Notes: generated from the sequence alone by a model not told the origin. DNA of 64,000 nucleotides from Bacillus sp. B-jedd (GCF_000821085.1 NZ_CCXR01000001.1:1757001-1821000), one strand, 5' to 3'; counted from the stretch's first letter, positions 26,005 to 35,392 are shown. Numbers and translations are program-made.

Positions 26005-26077
26005 TTTTCTGTCCATTATTATGTAATTAGTTATTAATAAATGGCTCAGTAAAAGTTGATTTTTGATTTTCAATGAA

Positions 26078-26207
26078 GTTGATTGGAACGGAGGGGACTG
26101 ACTCCGGCGGGATGAAGCGGCACGTGGAGACCCCACAGGCGTCTAGGACGCCGAGGAGGCTCCACGTGCCGCCCCGCGGAAAGCATGTCCCCGGAGTGGA
26201 AATCAAC
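26078..26207. repeat. GC-rich structured interspersed repeat, copy 1
   Basis: About 130 bp bounded by GTTGATT and AATCAAC. It contains a perfect 13-bp stem (GCGGCACGTGGAG / CTCCACGTGCCGC), an inner GGCGTC/GACGCC hairpin and an outer ACTCCGG/CCGGAGT pair. A second copy lies at 36874-37058. Repeats with the blocks GTGGAGACCCCACAGGCG and CCGCGGAAAGC are common between genes in Bacillaceae. It overlaps no real gene; the short frame through it is not a protein. Confidence 0.85.
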
Positions 26208-26240
26208 AATCAAGGATCACAGTGCCCAATAAATATAAAA

Positions 26241-26263
26241 AGGAACGGCTCTCCGCCATTCCT
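26241..26263 (-). terminator. Terminator of the small secreted-protein gene
   Basis: On the minus strand AGGAATGGC / GCCGTTCCT followed by TTTTTATATTTATT. Confidence 0.8.
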
Positions 26264-26279
26264 CAGTTATTGTTGATTA

Positions 26280-26636
26280 TTATTGTCCGGGAACCCCCAC
26301 ATAGGCACCATTTATAAACACATGGTATTCAACTTCACCGGATGCATTCACAAAAGGAATACCGATCATAACAAGCCCTTCAAAAGGATTGATGACCTCA
26401 ATGGAATGAGCCCCATTCCAGTTATATCCTTTAGACCAAAGATTCGCTTTTACATCTTTAAACACCTGGCTGCTTAAAAGTCCCGCTACTTTAACATTCC
26501 GATCCGCGCCAGAAATAGGTACCCAATCATGGCAATCGCATGGCTCTTCCGCCGCCTGAACCGCATTACCTGGTACAGCAAAAACTCCCATTGCCAACGC
26601 ACCGCTGAATAAAACCGCAAACAACTTTTTCTTCAT
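26280..26636 (-). CDS. Small secreted protein, unknown function
   Basis: A 118-residue exported protein. The signal peptide (MKKKLFAVLFSGALAMGVFA on) ends near VQA-AEE at residue 29. The mature part of about 89 residues begins with a CDCHDW motif, its only cysteines, and has a beta-rich look (LVMIGIPFVNASGEVEYHVFINGAYVGVPG). The RBS TAAAGAATG is preceded by AGGAGGT. No family was recognised; the two near-adjacent Cys could form a metal site, a disulfide or link to another chain. It is a single-gene unit with its own terminator. Confidence 0.75.
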   Translation of the reverse strand: MKKKLFAVLFSGALAMGVFAVPGNAVQAAEEPCDCHDWVPISGADRNVKVAGLLSSQVFKDVKANLWSKGYNWNGAHSIEVINPFEGLVMIGIPFVNASGEVEYHVFINGAYVGVPGQ

Positions 26637-26795
26637 TCTTTAACCTCCTTTTTTAATACCTTGTTCTTTTTCTACGATTTTTGGCAAATCCCTTCTTCTT
26701 TTTAGGAAAATCTTTCAAAAAAGCGCACATTATGTCAGAAACGTGACTTTCAGTCGAATTTATTGGTCAAGCTAGAACAAAAAATATTTTGTACA

Positions 26796-26812
26796 TTGTG
26801 AACGTTTTGTGA
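26796..26812 (+). promoter_or_regulatory. Tandem TTGTGA motifs (possible ResD/Fnr-like site)
   Basis: TTGTGA occurs at 26796-26801 and 26807-26812, 11 bp apart (one helical turn). The 13-mer GAACGTTTTGTGA (26800-26812) recurs exactly upstream of napA at 32299-32311. Confidence 0.45.
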
Positions 26813-26868
26813 CATTTTACTGTTAATTCTGTTAATATAGTAAATATAAGGTAAACGGAGGTTGGGGG

Positions 26869-27069
26869 ATGGGTAAAATCCTGAAGTTTTTTTATTTTGC
26901 ACTAGGAGTTTATTGCACGGTCAGTTTCGCAGTCCTTCTATATCAGCACGCATATCAGCAAATGGTTTTATCCTTCTTTTTGGCCCTTTTTAACTTCGGG
27001 TTATTTAGTCTCTTTAGAAAAGAAGGAAGCGTTTTCCAATTACGATTAATCAAGGGCGGAAGAAGATAA
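26869..27069 (+). CDS. Small membrane protein, unknown function
   Basis: A 66-residue protein with two hydrophobic segments (FYFALGVYCTVSFAVLLY and MVLSFFLALFNFGLFSLF) and a basic tail LRLIKGGRR. It has a strong RBS (GGAGGTTGGGGG) and its own terminator, so it is likely real. Its upstream region has the tandem TTGTGA motif also seen ahead of napA and qoxA, so it may be expressed when oxygen is low. No function is assigned. Confidence 0.7.
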   Translation: MGKILKFFYFALGVYCTVSFAVLLYQHAYQQMVLSFFLALFNFGLFSLFRKEGSVFQLRLIKGGRR

Positions 27070-27095
27070 TGTTGTCGGGTTTATGTATGAAAAAA

Positions 27096-27119
27096 CAGGC
27101 TTCCTTCGAGGGAAGCCTG
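27096..27119. terminator. Bidirectional terminator, small membrane gene and qoxABCD
   Basis: CAGGCTTCC / GGAAGCCTG with a short loop; on the minus side it is followed by TTTTTTCAT and on the plus side by CTTTATTTTG. Confidence 0.85.
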
Positions 27120-27140
27120 CTTTATTTTGCAAAAATATCA

Positions 27141-27440
27141 TTAATGTGAGTGTCCGGAAGTCAGGACCCAGATTGAGCCCGCGACGATGACAAACACAAG
27201 GAAAGCTGCATAAATCATATTGACACTATTAACTATTTTGTCTTCACCTTCACGCATGTGCATGAACAGCAGCAACTGGATGGCTGCTTGGAGGATTGCC
27301 AAACCGCCGATGATCCACATGATGACGTTCGCCGGAAGGGAAGTCATCAATGCGATCCAGGCAGCACCGAAGGTTAGGACAAGTGATAATAGGAAACCGA
27401 TGACATGGCTGATAGGGAAACGATTTGTATGTTGTTCCAT
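27141..27440 (-). CDS. qoxD: Cytochrome aa3 quinol oxidase subunit IV
   Basis: A 99-residue protein with three membrane helices of the prokaryotic cytochrome c oxidase subunit IV family (LLLFMHMREGEDKIVN is typical). It is the last gene of qoxABCD, starting where qoxC stops (TAATG). It helps assemble the oxidase and carries no cofactor. Confidence 0.94.
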   Translation of the reverse strand: MEQHTNRFPISHVIGFLLSLVLTFGAAWIALMTSLPANVIMWIIGGLAILQAAIQLLLFMHMREGEDKIVNSVNMIYAAFLVFVIVAGSIWVLTSGHSH

Positions 27441-28045
27441 TACGACACCAACCCTGCTATATATACGAATGTGAAAATGAAAATCCAGACAACGTCAAGG
27501 AAGTGCCAGTACAGTCCGAAGATAAATGCCTTTCGGGCCGTTACCGGAGTCAAGCCGCGTTTCAATAGCTGCGTGATCAAGAGAATCGCCCAGCCAATGC
27601 CGATCGTGACGTGAAGTCCGTGCGTTCCAAGCAGGACGAAGAAGCTCGAAAGGAACGCGCTCGTCTGCCATGTCGCACCTTCATGGACATAGTGGGTAAA
27701 CTCCCTGATTTCCATGAATAGGAATCCTGCGCCTAGAAGGAGTGTCAGCACGAACCAAAGGATCATGCCTTTCATATTGCTTCTGCGCATTTCAAAAATA
27801 GCCAGACCCATTGTAAAACTGCTTGTTAACAATAGGAAGGTTTGAATGAGAACATCCCTAATGACGAAAATATCCTGCTGGGTGGGGCCGCCGGCATGGC
27901 GGTGGCCCAAAACCCCATAAACACTGAAAAGGGTGGCGAAGAGGACAATTTCAGCACCAAGGAAAATCCAGAAGCCGAGGATATTCATTTTGTTTTGCTC
28001 GGTTTGGTATTCAAGGGGCGTTCCCGCATGAACATTAGCTGACAT
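27440..28045 (-). CDS. qoxC: Cytochrome aa3 quinol oxidase subunit III
   Basis: A 201-residue COX3-family membrane protein with five helices; conserved parts are WIFLGAEIVLFATLF, LGTHGLHVTIGIGW and YWHFLDVVWIFIFTFVY. RBS AAGGAGTGAAGAGCC precedes the ATG, which overlaps the qoxB end by 11 bases. Confidence 0.95.
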   Translation of the reverse strand: MSANVHAGTPLEYQTEQNKMNILGFWIFLGAEIVLFATLFSVYGVLGHRHAGGPTQQDIFVIRDVLIQTFLLLTSSFTMGLAIFEMRRSNMKGMILWFVLTLLLGAGFLFMEIREFTHYVHEGATWQTSAFLSSFFVLLGTHGLHVTIGIGWAILLITQLLKRGLTPVTARKAFIFGLYWHFLDVVWIFIFTFVYIAGLVS

Positions 28046-30011
28046 GGCTCTTCACTCCTTTGCTGATTTTTCTCCACTTGCTTTCTGTTTCTGCAATTTC
28101 ATCTTTGTGGACATGGAAGCCTTCGTCATAATCGAAGGAACGGAAGGCGAGTCCAGCAAAAATACCAAGGGCAACGACTCCCGCAGCGATCGTCCATTCA
28201 AAGACGAGCAGGAAGCCGGCGATGCCGAACACAAGTCCCATATAAATCGGAATCCATGAATTGCTTGGCATGTGGATTTCTTCAATTTCATCCTCATTAA
28301 GAGGTTTGAATTCATTGTTACGTTTCATATGCCAGAATGCATCCAAAGATTTAACCTCTGGCAGGCTGGCAAAATTGTAATGCTGGACAGGAGTGGCAGT
28401 TGCCCATTCAAGTGTCCTGGCATCCCAAGGGTCGTTACCAATGTTTCTGTCCGCATGGCGCGCGCTGTAGTAAATGTTATAGCAAAGCGCCGCAAATCCG
28501 GCAGCAAGGATGAACGCGCCGATGGCTGACAGCAGCATGAGCGGCCCGAAGCCGGTTTCCGCCGAGTAAGTGTATGCACGGCGGGCAGCGCCGTCAAGAC
28601 CAAGGAAGAACATTGGCATGAACGTTAGGTTGAAACCAATATTGAACAACCAGAAATGCCATTTGCCAATTTTTTCATTGAGCATAAAGCCGAACATTTT
28701 CGGCCACCAGTAATACATGCCAGCGAAGATTGGGTACACAACGCCAGGAATCAGGACATAGTGGAAGTGGGCTACCAGGAACAACGTATTGTGATATTGG
28801 TAGTCCGCTGCCGCCATGGCGAGCATGACGCCAGTGACGCCTCCGATGACGAATGTAGGAACGAAGGCGAGCGACCACATCATCGGGGTCGTGAATCTGA
28901 TTCGTCCTTTCCGCATCGTAAACAGCCAGTTGAATATTTTAACACCGGTCGGAATGGCAATAGCCATCGTCGTAATCGAAAAGACAGAGTTTGCAGCTGC
29001 GCTGTTCCCCATTGTAAAGAAGTGGTGGACCCAGACGAGCATGCTTAGTATTGAAATCGCTACGATTGAAAAGACCATTGATTTATAACCGTACAGTGTC
29101 TTTCTTGCAAAAGTCGAAATAATATCAGACAGCATCCCGAAAGCAGGGAGGACTACAATATAAACTTCCGGGTGGCCCCAAAGCCAGAACAGGTTCGCCC
29201 AAAGCATGTCGATCCCGCCGCCGGAAATCGTGAAGAAATGGGTACCGAAAACCCGGTCAAACGTCATCAAAGCAAGTGCGACAGTGAAAATCGGAAAGCT
29301 TGCCGTGATAATGATGGAAGTGATGAACGAAGTCCATGAGAACATCGGCATCTTCATCAACGTCATGCCTTTTGTCCTCATTTTCAGGACTGTAACAATA
29401 AAGTTGATCCCTGTCATCAATGTACCGGCACCTGCGATTTGCAGGGCAACAGCGTAAAAGTTATTCCCGATTCCCGGGCTGAATTCCTTGCCGGCAAGAG
29501 GGAAGTAGGAGGTCCAGCCCGCATCAGGGGAACCGCCAATGACAAAGCTCAGGTTAAACAGCATCGCACCGCTGAATGTCAGCCAGAAGCTCAAAGCATT
29601 CAATTGCGGGAACGCAACGTCACGCGCGCCAATCTGAAGCGGAACGGCGAAGTTCATTAGTCCGATAAGAAGAGGCATCGCAACAAACAAAATCATGATG
29701 ACGCCATGAGTCGTAAAAACCTCATTATAGTGCTGTGCATTTAGAAATCCATTTTCCGGAACGGCAGTCTGGGCTTTCATCATCAAACCGTCGACTCCGC
29801 CGCGGAAGAACATCAGTACACCGACAAGGATGTACATGATCCCGATTTTTTTATGGTCCACTGTTGTCAACCAATTGTCCCAAAGCCATTTCCACTTCTT
29901 AAAATAAGTAATGGCAGCAACGATGCCCAGACCAGTTAATAGGATGGCGATCTGTGAAGCGAAAATTAATGGATCGCCCGTGACGAAAAATTTATCCCAT
30001 TCAATGCCCAT
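28035..30011 (-). CDS. qoxB: Cytochrome aa3 quinol oxidase subunit I
   Basis: A 658-residue haem-copper oxidase subunit I. The CuB/haem site is intact: GHPEVYIVVLPAFG holds the cross-linked His-Tyr, WVHHFFTMGNS the His pair, and HFHYVLIPG the haem ligands. I chose ATG 30011 because CCGGAGGTG stands seven bases upstream. It reduces oxygen to water with electrons from menaquinol and pumps protons. It overlaps qoxA by 11 bases. Confidence 0.95.
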   Translation of the reverse strand: MGIEWDKFFVTGDPLIFASQIAILLTGLGIVAAITYFKKWKWLWDNWLTTVDHKKIGIMYILVGVLMFFRGGVDGLMMKAQTAVPENGFLNAQHYNEVFTTHGVIMILFVAMPLLIGLMNFAVPLQIGARDVAFPQLNALSFWLTFSGAMLFNLSFVIGGSPDAGWTSYFPLAGKEFSPGIGNNFYAVALQIAGAGTLMTGINFIVTVLKMRTKGMTLMKMPMFSWTSFITSIIITASFPIFTVALALMTFDRVFGTHFFTISGGGIDMLWANLFWLWGHPEVYIVVLPAFGMLSDIISTFARKTLYGYKSMVFSIVAISILSMLVWVHHFFTMGNSAAANSVFSITTMAIAIPTGVKIFNWLFTMRKGRIRFTTPMMWSLAFVPTFVIGGVTGVMLAMAAADYQYHNTLFLVAHFHYVLIPGVVYPIFAGMYYWWPKMFGFMLNEKIGKWHFWLFNIGFNLTFMPMFFLGLDGAARRAYTYSAETGFGPLMLLSAIGAFILAAGFAALCYNIYYSARHADRNIGNDPWDARTLEWATATPVQHYNFASLPEVKSLDAFWHMKRNNEFKPLNEDEIEEIHMPSNSWIPIYMGLVFGIAGFLLVFEWTIAAGVVALGIFAGLAFRSFDYDEGFHVHKDEIAETESKWRKISKGVKSHVS

Positions 30012-31002
30012 GATGTTCACCTCCGGTTGTCTCATCCATATCCATCATGTCATGCTCAGATGGCGTGTCAGATGCATTTTTGTTTTTGTAATTATTCTCG
30101 TCCTCGAAAATTTTGCCAGGCCAGCCGTGGCCCCGGTCATACATTTCAGGGTTCAGGTAGTTTTTCGAATTATGATCGGAATGGTCGACCCACTCAAGAT
30201 GTGTATTGGAGTAAGTTTCTCTTCCGAGATGGGATGGTTCCAATTTTTTCTCATACTGTTTTTCGGTCATCTTAGGTGCAGTTTCTTTTACTTCACGCAC
30301 CCATTTGTCGAAATCCTTTTTTGTCATGGACTGGACTTCAAACTCTTGCTCGGCGTAACCCCGGCCGTTGAAGTTGGTGTTTTTGCCCACATAAGAGCCT
30401 GGATGGTCGGCTACAAGATAAAGCTGTGTTTCAGCGTGCGCCATTGTATACTTTTGCCCGCCGAGCGCCGGAATCCAGAAGCTGTTCATTGTACCAGCAG
30501 AAGTCAGCTTAAAATCGATCGGCCTGTCCTCAGGGATGTTGACATAATTAATAGTCTCAATCCCTTGTTCCGGATAACTGAATATCCATTTCCAGTCCGC
30601 GGAAGTGACATGGATAACAAGTGGTTCCTTATCTTCGTACCCTTTAGGAATTTTCTCTGTTGCATAAATTGTTTTAACTGTAGGAATCGTCAAGGCGATA
30701 ATAATGATGATCGGAATGACGGTCCAGATAGTTTCAAGCAATGTACTGCCATGTTCTTCAGGCGGTTCGTAATCCATATTGTCTTTCTTTTCCCGGTACT
30801 TCCAGACAATATAAATGAACAATCCGAATACAACGCCCGTTACAAGCAGCATCAGGACAATCGAGTAATTGATTAACCCGAGGATTTCCCTGGCTACAGG
30901 CCCTTGTGGATTAAATACTACAAGGTTGTTTTCACAGCCGCTTAGCATCAAGCTGGATAAGATAAAGAGAATAAAAACTGGCAGCCCCTTCTTTTTGGAC
31001 AT
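30001..31002 (-). CDS. qoxA: Cytochrome aa3 quinol oxidase subunit II
   Basis: A 333-residue subunit II with a lipoprotein signal (lipobox L-S-G-C near residue 22), two membrane helices and an extracytoplasmic cupredoxin domain. The CuA ligands are missing: the segment SFWIPALGGQKYTMAHAETQ has no C-x3-C motif, so this is a quinol, not cytochrome c, oxidase. An extra C-terminal region rich in His and acidic residues (ending GGEHHGH) follows. Start ATG 31002 has AAGGAG eight bases upstream. It is the first gene of qoxABCD. Confidence 0.94.
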   Translation of the reverse strand: MSKKKGLPVFILFILSSLMLSGCENNLVVFNPQGPVAREILGLINYSIVLMLLVTGVVFGLFIYIVWKYREKKDNMDYEPPEEHGSTLLETIWTVIPIIIIIALTIPTVKTIYATEKIPKGYEDKEPLVIHVTSADWKWIFSYPEQGIETINYVNIPEDRPIDFKLTSAGTMNSFWIPALGGQKYTMAHAETQLYLVADHPGSYVGKNTNFNGRGYAEQEFEVQSMTKKDFDKWVREVKETAPKMTEKQYEKKLEPSHLGRETYSNTHLEWVDHSDHNSKNYLNPEMYDRGHGWPGKIFEDENNYKNKNASDTPSEHDMMDMDETTGGEHHGH

Positions 31003-31036
31003 TTTCCTTGCTCCTTCCATAAAAAGACAGTATTGT

Positions 31037-31050
31037 TCACAAAATCACAA
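31037..31050 (-). promoter_or_regulatory. Tandem TTGTGA motifs upstream of qoxA
   Basis: On the minus strand TTGTGA occurs at 31050-31045 and 31042-31037, close to the qoxA start. It resembles the TTTGTGAAT ResD consensus of B. subtilis. The rest of the gap to the divergent rsbR-like gene (31051-31306) shows no other recognisable site. Confidence 0.4.
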
Positions 31051-31306
31051 ACAAAACCGCAAAAGAATAAATTTATAGACTCTTAGAGGTTTTTTGAGAG
31101 TGACAAATATCACACTTAAATGCTTCAAAGCTATTTTAACATAGAATTAAATGAACGGAGACAGGGTAAATTTGAACAAAATGTGAATACAAATTCTGTT
31201 AAGTTTGTTGTCGGTTTCCAAGTGATTTTTGCTGAAAAATGCGAATGATTTGAGAATCTATAAGAAGCAAGGTAACATAATGAGAAAATGAAACTGGAGG
31301 CTTGGA

Positions 31307-32167
31307 ATGGGCAGAGAGTTGAACAGGCTGGGAGAAAAATTGCTCGAGCAAAAATATGAAGTTGCCAAAAAAGTACATAATATTAGAGTTTCAGAAGCAA
31401 GCGATGAACAAAAAAAGCTACTTTCCTCATTAAATGAACAAAATGTGGTCAACATTCGTGCTAATTTTGTCGGCATGTTTGGGGAAGCATTGCTTCATGG
31501 GGTCAGCAAAGAGGAAGCTTACGATAAAATTGAAAAATGGGCGAAAGAAACTGGGGAGTATACATATAGCTTAGGGATCCCACTCGAAGAAGCATTAAGG
31601 GATACAAGCTTTTATAGGGGTTTTATTACCGATGTGCTGGAAGAGGAGATTATTCGTGAAGATATGTCGGTAAAAACTGTTTTCGAGGTTTCTAGAATAA
31701 TAGACCCATTATTGGACCACGCTGTTTATTGTTTCAGCCTGACGTATGTCCATTATTATAAGAAGGCAATGGAAGCATCCAAGACTGCTTTTCTTGAATT
31801 ATCGGTACCAGTCGTCCCTCTGACCAATGGAATCGCCATCCTGCCGCTTATTGGCAACGTTGACACTGAGCGGGCCCAACTGATTATGGAAGAAGCCCTT
31901 GACGAAGCTGTCAGGTTAAAACTCAATACGCTGATCATTGACCTTTCCGGAGTCATGATTGTCGACACGATGGTTGCGGACCAGCTCTTTAAAGTTATTT
32001 CTTCATTGGAGCTGCTTGGCGTAAATTCCATCCTCACTGGAATTAGGCCGGAAATTGCCCAGACTGTCATTAAAATGGGAATCGATTTTACAAACGTAAA
32101 CATTAAAACAAATCTGCAGCAGGCATTCGAAGAATTGGAAAGAAATACGAATAAGCAATTAGGCTAA
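31307..32167 (+). CDS. RsbR-type STAS stressosome protein
   Basis: A 286-residue RsbR paralogue. The N-terminal half (residues about 1 to 160) is helical, like the globin-related sensor domain of RsbR proteins; residues about 165 to 280 are a STAS domain (VPVVPLTNGIAILPLIGNVD, LIIDLSGVMIVDTMVADQLF). The Thr in VDTMVA matches the RsbRA phosphorylation site Thr205. Such proteins build the stressosome with RsbS and release RsbT to switch on sigma-B. Start ATG follows ACTGGAGGCTTGGA. No sigma-B promoter pair was recognised upstream. Confidence 0.88.
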   Translation: MGRELNRLGEKLLEQKYEVAKKVHNIRVSEASDEQKKLLSSLNEQNVVNIRANFVGMFGEALLHGVSKEEAYDKIEKWAKETGEYTYSLGIPLEEALRDTSFYRGFITDVLEEEIIREDMSVKTVFEVSRIIDPLLDHAVYCFSLTYVHYYKKAMEASKTAFLELSVPVVPLTNGIAILPLIGNVDTERAQLIMEEALDEAVRLKLNTLIIDLSGVMIVDTMVADQLFKVISSLELLGVNSILTGIRPEIAQTVIKMGIDFTNVNIKTNLQQAFEELERNTNKQLG

Positions 32168-32198
32168 TACTTAACCCTATATTACTATATTAATACTT

Positions 32199-32226
32199 AA
32201 GCTTCCTGATGAACTTCAGGAAGCTT
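32199..32226 (+). terminator. Terminator after the rsbR-like gene
   Basis: AAGCTTCCTGA / TCAGGAAGCTT perfect 11-bp stem followed by GTTTGATTT. Confidence 0.75.
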
Positions 32227-32298
32227 GTTTGATTTATCACTACAAACAAGTTGTTAAAAGTCTTTTTGTTAAAAATAGATAAATTGTCAAATATTTAA

Positions 32299-32312
32299 GA
32301 ACGTTTTGTGAA
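32299..32312 (+). promoter_or_regulatory. GAACGTTTTGTGAA motif upstream of napA (possible ResD/Fnr-like site)
   Basis: The 13-mer GAACGTTTTGTGA is identical to that at 26800-26812. It stands just before a possible -10 TAATAT (32318-32323) and about 85 bases upstream of napA. Confidence 0.45.
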
Positions 32313-32396
32313 CTCCATAATATGTAATTTGATTAGCCTCCCCTCCCATCTTACGATGAAAATAGGCAAGTATCCAGAAGGATAGGGGGAACAGGC

Positions 32397-34934
32397 ATGG
32401 AGTTGAAGAGAAGGACTTTGTTGAAGGCCTCAGCTATCTCACTTGCGATGGCTGCAGCGGGCTGTAAACAAAAAGAAGGGAAACCGGCTTCCTTAAACAA
32501 TGTGCAGGCAGCTTCAATTGAACCCGATGAATGGAAAAGGACCGTCTGCCGTTTTTGCGGAACAGGCTGCGGCATTCTTGTTGGGGTGAAAGACGGAAAA
32601 GTAATTGCGACTAAGGGTGACCCGGACAATGGATCGAACAAAGGGCTTAATTGCGTAAAGGGTTATTATATAGGAAAGATTTTGTTTGGAAAGGATCGCT
32701 TAACGAAACCGCTCATCCGGGAAGACAAATCGAAAAAAGGGACAATGGACGGTTTTAGGGAAGCATCTTGGGAGGAAGCTCTCGACCTGATTGCTAAGAA
32801 GCTGCTCGAAGCATATAATGCCGATCAGAAATCGATCGCCTTTTGGGGGTCCGGCCAGCAAAGCATCATGGAGGGATATGCGAGCGTAAAGCTGTGGAAG
32901 GCGGGATTGTTGAACAACAACATCGATCCGAACGCAAGGCTTTGCATGGCGAGCGCGGTCACAGGTTTCATGTCCACCTTCCAGTCCGATGAACCGATGG
33001 GCTCCTACAGGGATCTTGATGAAACAGATGTGTTCGTGACGTGGGGAGCGAATATGGCGGAAATGCACCCTGTCCTTTACTCAAAACTGACGGCCAGGAA
33101 GCTTAGCGCTCCTGGTACAAAGCATTATGATTTGACGACAAGGAAGTCGAGGACTTCGGAAACAGCGGAAAAGACGCTAGTTTTCCGGCCGCAGACAGAC
33201 CTCGCCATTGCCAACGCGATTGCGAACTACCTTGTCCAAAATGAAAAATATGATAAGAAATTCGTTGAGGCACATGTCCAATTCAAAGCTGGGACAGAAA
33301 ACCTCGGCCATTCCTTTAAAGACGATTATGATGTCACAGAGCCAGGCGCATCGGCCGATAAGGACTGGAACATCTCTTTTGAAGAATATAAGAACATGCT
33401 GAAACCATATACTTTTGAGCATGCTTCGAAAATTTCCGGCGTTCCAGCCGCGGATATAGAAGCACTCGCCATGGAATTTGCCGACCCGGACAAAAAAATC
33501 GTTTCCCTTTGGACGATGGGAGTCAACCAGCACACAAGGGGAACGTGGATGAATAATCTTATTTATAATCTCCATCTGTTAACAGGAAAAATTTCCAAGC
33601 CGGGAAGCGGCCCATTCTCACTGACCGGACAGCCAAGCGCGTGCGGGACTGCCAGGGAAGTAGGTGTTTTCTCGCACCGGCTGCCATCCGATTTGGTCGT
33701 AAAGAATCCGGAACACAGACAATACGCTGAAATGATCTGGAATCTGCCAAAAGGGTATCTCAACCCAATCGAAAAACCTGGTTACCATACTGTAAAGATG
33801 TTCAGGGAGTTGGGCAAAGGAAATGTGAAATTCCTTTGGAGCATGTCCAATAACTGGGGCCAGACAATGCCTAAACTGAACAGGTTCCGGGGCAAGGACG
33901 CGGATGGTAAAGGAGTCATCGACGGTTTCATCGTCGTTTCCGAGGTGTATCCGACAAGGTCGACAGAGCTCGCCGATGTCGTTCTGCCTGCGGCCATGTG
34001 GGTCGAACGGGAAGGGCAATTCGGCAATGCTGAACGGAGAACGAGCATTTTTGAAAAATGCATAGACGCTCCGGGAGAGGCGAAATGGGATCTTTGGGCA
34101 ATCGTCCAGGTAGCGAAGAGAGTGCTGGATGGAAGGAAGATTGGCGGCAAGCCAGCCTTCGATGTCCTGTTCGGCATGATTTGGGATGAAGCGAAAAATG
34201 ATATGCTCGAAGACCAACGCGAGGTTAATAAAATCCTTTGGGAAGAGTACCGCCAGTTTACAAATCCACATGAGCATACCAATCAGGAGGTCCAGGAGCT
34301 TGGCAAAAAGCTGAAAGTGAAAGCGAAGCAAATGGCCCCTTATGAGGAATACGTGAAAAAGAGCTTGTGCTGGCCGGTCCGGAATATGAATGGGCAATGG
34401 GTTGAAACCAATTGGAGATATGCGGACGGAAATCAGGAAGAAGGATTCGACCAGGTAGGTATCGAGGATTTTGGCAAAAAAGGGACAGTCGATCAAATTG
34501 ACTTTTATAAATCCGCTGACCACCGTCCGTCGGTCATTTTCCGGCCTTTTGAGGATGCCGCTGAAATACCGGATGAGGAGTATCCATTATGGCTTTGTAC
34601 AGGAAGGGTCCTTGAACATTGGCATAGCGGCAGTATGACAAGGCGTGTCCCTGAGTTGCACAGGGCTGTACCGGAGGCATTTTGTGAAATCCACCCTGAT
34701 GATGCATCTGCGCTTGGCATCGCTGAAGAAGATAAGGTGAAGGTCATTTCCCGAAGGGGAGAAGTCGAAGTGAAGGCCGTCCTGAACGGCAGGGGACATC
34801 CTCCTAAAGGGCTGATCTACGTTCCGTTTTTTGCTGAAGAAACGCTAATAAATCTCGTCACTCTTGATTGTTACTGCCCGATCTCTAAACAGCCTGATTT
34901 TAAAAAATGCGCCGTTAAGGTTGAAAAGGCATAG
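32397..34934 (+). CDS. napA: Nitrate reductase catalytic subunit NapA, with Tat-lipoprotein-like signal
   Basis: An 845-residue molybdopterin nitrate reductase of the Nap type. The N-terminus [20 protein letters not shown] combines a twin-arginine signal with a lipobox-like A-A-G-C, so the mature enzyme is probably lipid-anchored outside the membrane. The [4Fe-4S] site is CRFCGTGCG plus GLNCVKG. The Mo ligand is Cys in [15 protein letters not shown] (codon TGC, not selenocysteine). Further Nap blocks are [14 protein letters not shown] and [16 protein letters not shown]. It reduces nitrate to nitrite. RBS AGGGGGAACAGGC. First gene of napABDF. Confidence 0.93.
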   Translation: MELKRRTLLKASAISLAMAAAGCKQKEGKPASLNNVQAASIEPDEWKRTVCRFCGTGCGILVGVKDGKVIATKGDPDNGSNKGLNCVKGYYIGKILFGKDRLTKPLIREDKSKKGTMDGFREASWEEALDLIAKKLLEAYNADQKSIAFWGSGQQSIMEGYASVKLWKAGLLNNNIDPNARLCMASAVTGFMSTFQSDEPMGSYRDLDETDVFVTWGANMAEMHPVLYSKLTARKLSAPGTKHYDLTTRKSRTSETAEKTLVFRPQTDLAIANAIANYLVQNEKYDKKFVEAHVQFKAGTENLGHSFKDDYDVTEPGASADKDWNISFEEYKNMLKPYTFEHASKISGVPAADIEALAMEFADPDKKIVSLWTMGVNQHTRGTWMNNLIYNLHLLTGKISKPGSGPFSLTGQPSACGTAREVGVFSHRLPSDLVVKNPEHRQYAEMIWNLPKGYLNPIEKPGYHTVKMFRELGKGNVKFLWSMSNNWGQTMPKLNRFRGKDADGKGVIDGFIVVSEVYPTRSTELADVVLPAAMWVEREGQFGNAERRTSIFEKCIDAPGEAKWDLWAIVQVAKRVLDGRKIGGKPAFDVLFGMIWDEAKNDMLEDQREVNKILWEEYRQFTNPHEHTNQEVQELGKKLKVKAKQMAPYEEYVKKSLCWPVRNMNGQWVETNWRYADGNQEEGFDQVGIEDFGKKGTVDQIDFYKSADHRPSVIFRPFEDAAEIPDEEYPLWLCTGRVLEHWHSGSMTRRVPELHRAVPEAFCEIHPDDASALGIAEEDKVKVISRRGEVEVKAVLNGRGHPPKGLIYVPFFAEETLINLVTLDCYCPISKQPDFKKCAVKVEKA

Positions 34935-34945
34935 GAGGAAGTACG

Positions 34946-35347
34946 ATGAAATTACATGAATTGGCTTATCTTGGTTTATTTTTTGTCGTCCTCTTGTCAG
35001 CGATCGGTGTCACAAAGCTTGCAGAAACGAGGCAAACCCCGGTTGCAACGGCAAGCCAGGGAACAGCGCTTGTTCAGCTCGGTGAAAAAGGAAGGCCGGA
35101 TGCCGCCACAATGCAGTTAATCAGTCCGCCTCCGACCCAGCCGGCAGACCATATTGATAGGTGGAATCCTGAAATGAGGCAGGAAAGCTGCCTGGCTTGC
35201 CACGGAAAAACAGGAACTGGCGCGCCTACGCCTTCGAAAAGCCATTTTTACGATGAAGACCAAAAGGGCAAAATATTCAGGGACAATTGCATCCAATGCC
35301 ATGTTACTCAAAATGATAAAAAATCGGCTTTCAATAGCGGTAGTTAA
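34946..35347 (+). CDS. napB: NapB-like dihaem cytochrome c with N-terminal membrane anchor
   Basis: A 133-residue protein with two CxxCH haem sites, CLACH and CIQCH, in NapB-like surroundings (GKTGTGAPTPSKSHFYDEDQ, then CHVTQ). An uncleaved hydrophobic helix (LAYLGLFFVVLLSAIGV) near the N-terminus would fix it to the membrane, unlike the soluble proteobacterial NapB. It hands electrons to NapA. Eleven bases after napA, RBS TAGGAGGAAG. Confidence 0.9.
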   Translation: MKLHELAYLGLFFVVLLSAIGVTKLAETRQTPVATASQGTALVQLGEKGRPDAATMQLISPPPTQPADHIDRWNPEMRQESCLACHGKTGTGAPTPSKSHFYDEDQKGKIFRDNCIQCHVTQNDKKSAFNSGS

Positions 35348-35392
35348 CAGAGGATGGCTAAATAGGAAAAAGCGGAAAGGAGGCCTGGCCAA

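Noticed and set aside
26027..26209. 60-aa frame over the GC-rich repeat
   Set aside because: It is a translation of the interspersed repeat; the same LISTPG and SLLGV-ACGVSTC pattern appears in the frame over the second copy, so it follows the DNA repeat, not a gene.
29911..30876. 321-aa plus-strand frame
   Set aside because: Antisense to qoxA/qoxB, composed of unlikely residues, no RBS.
30001..31002. QoxA as subunit II of a cytochrome c oxidase
   Set aside because: No CuA motif (no C-x3-C) and no haem c domain.
33618..34523. 301-aa minus-strand frame
   Set aside because: Antisense to napA; no RBS and no recognisable domain.
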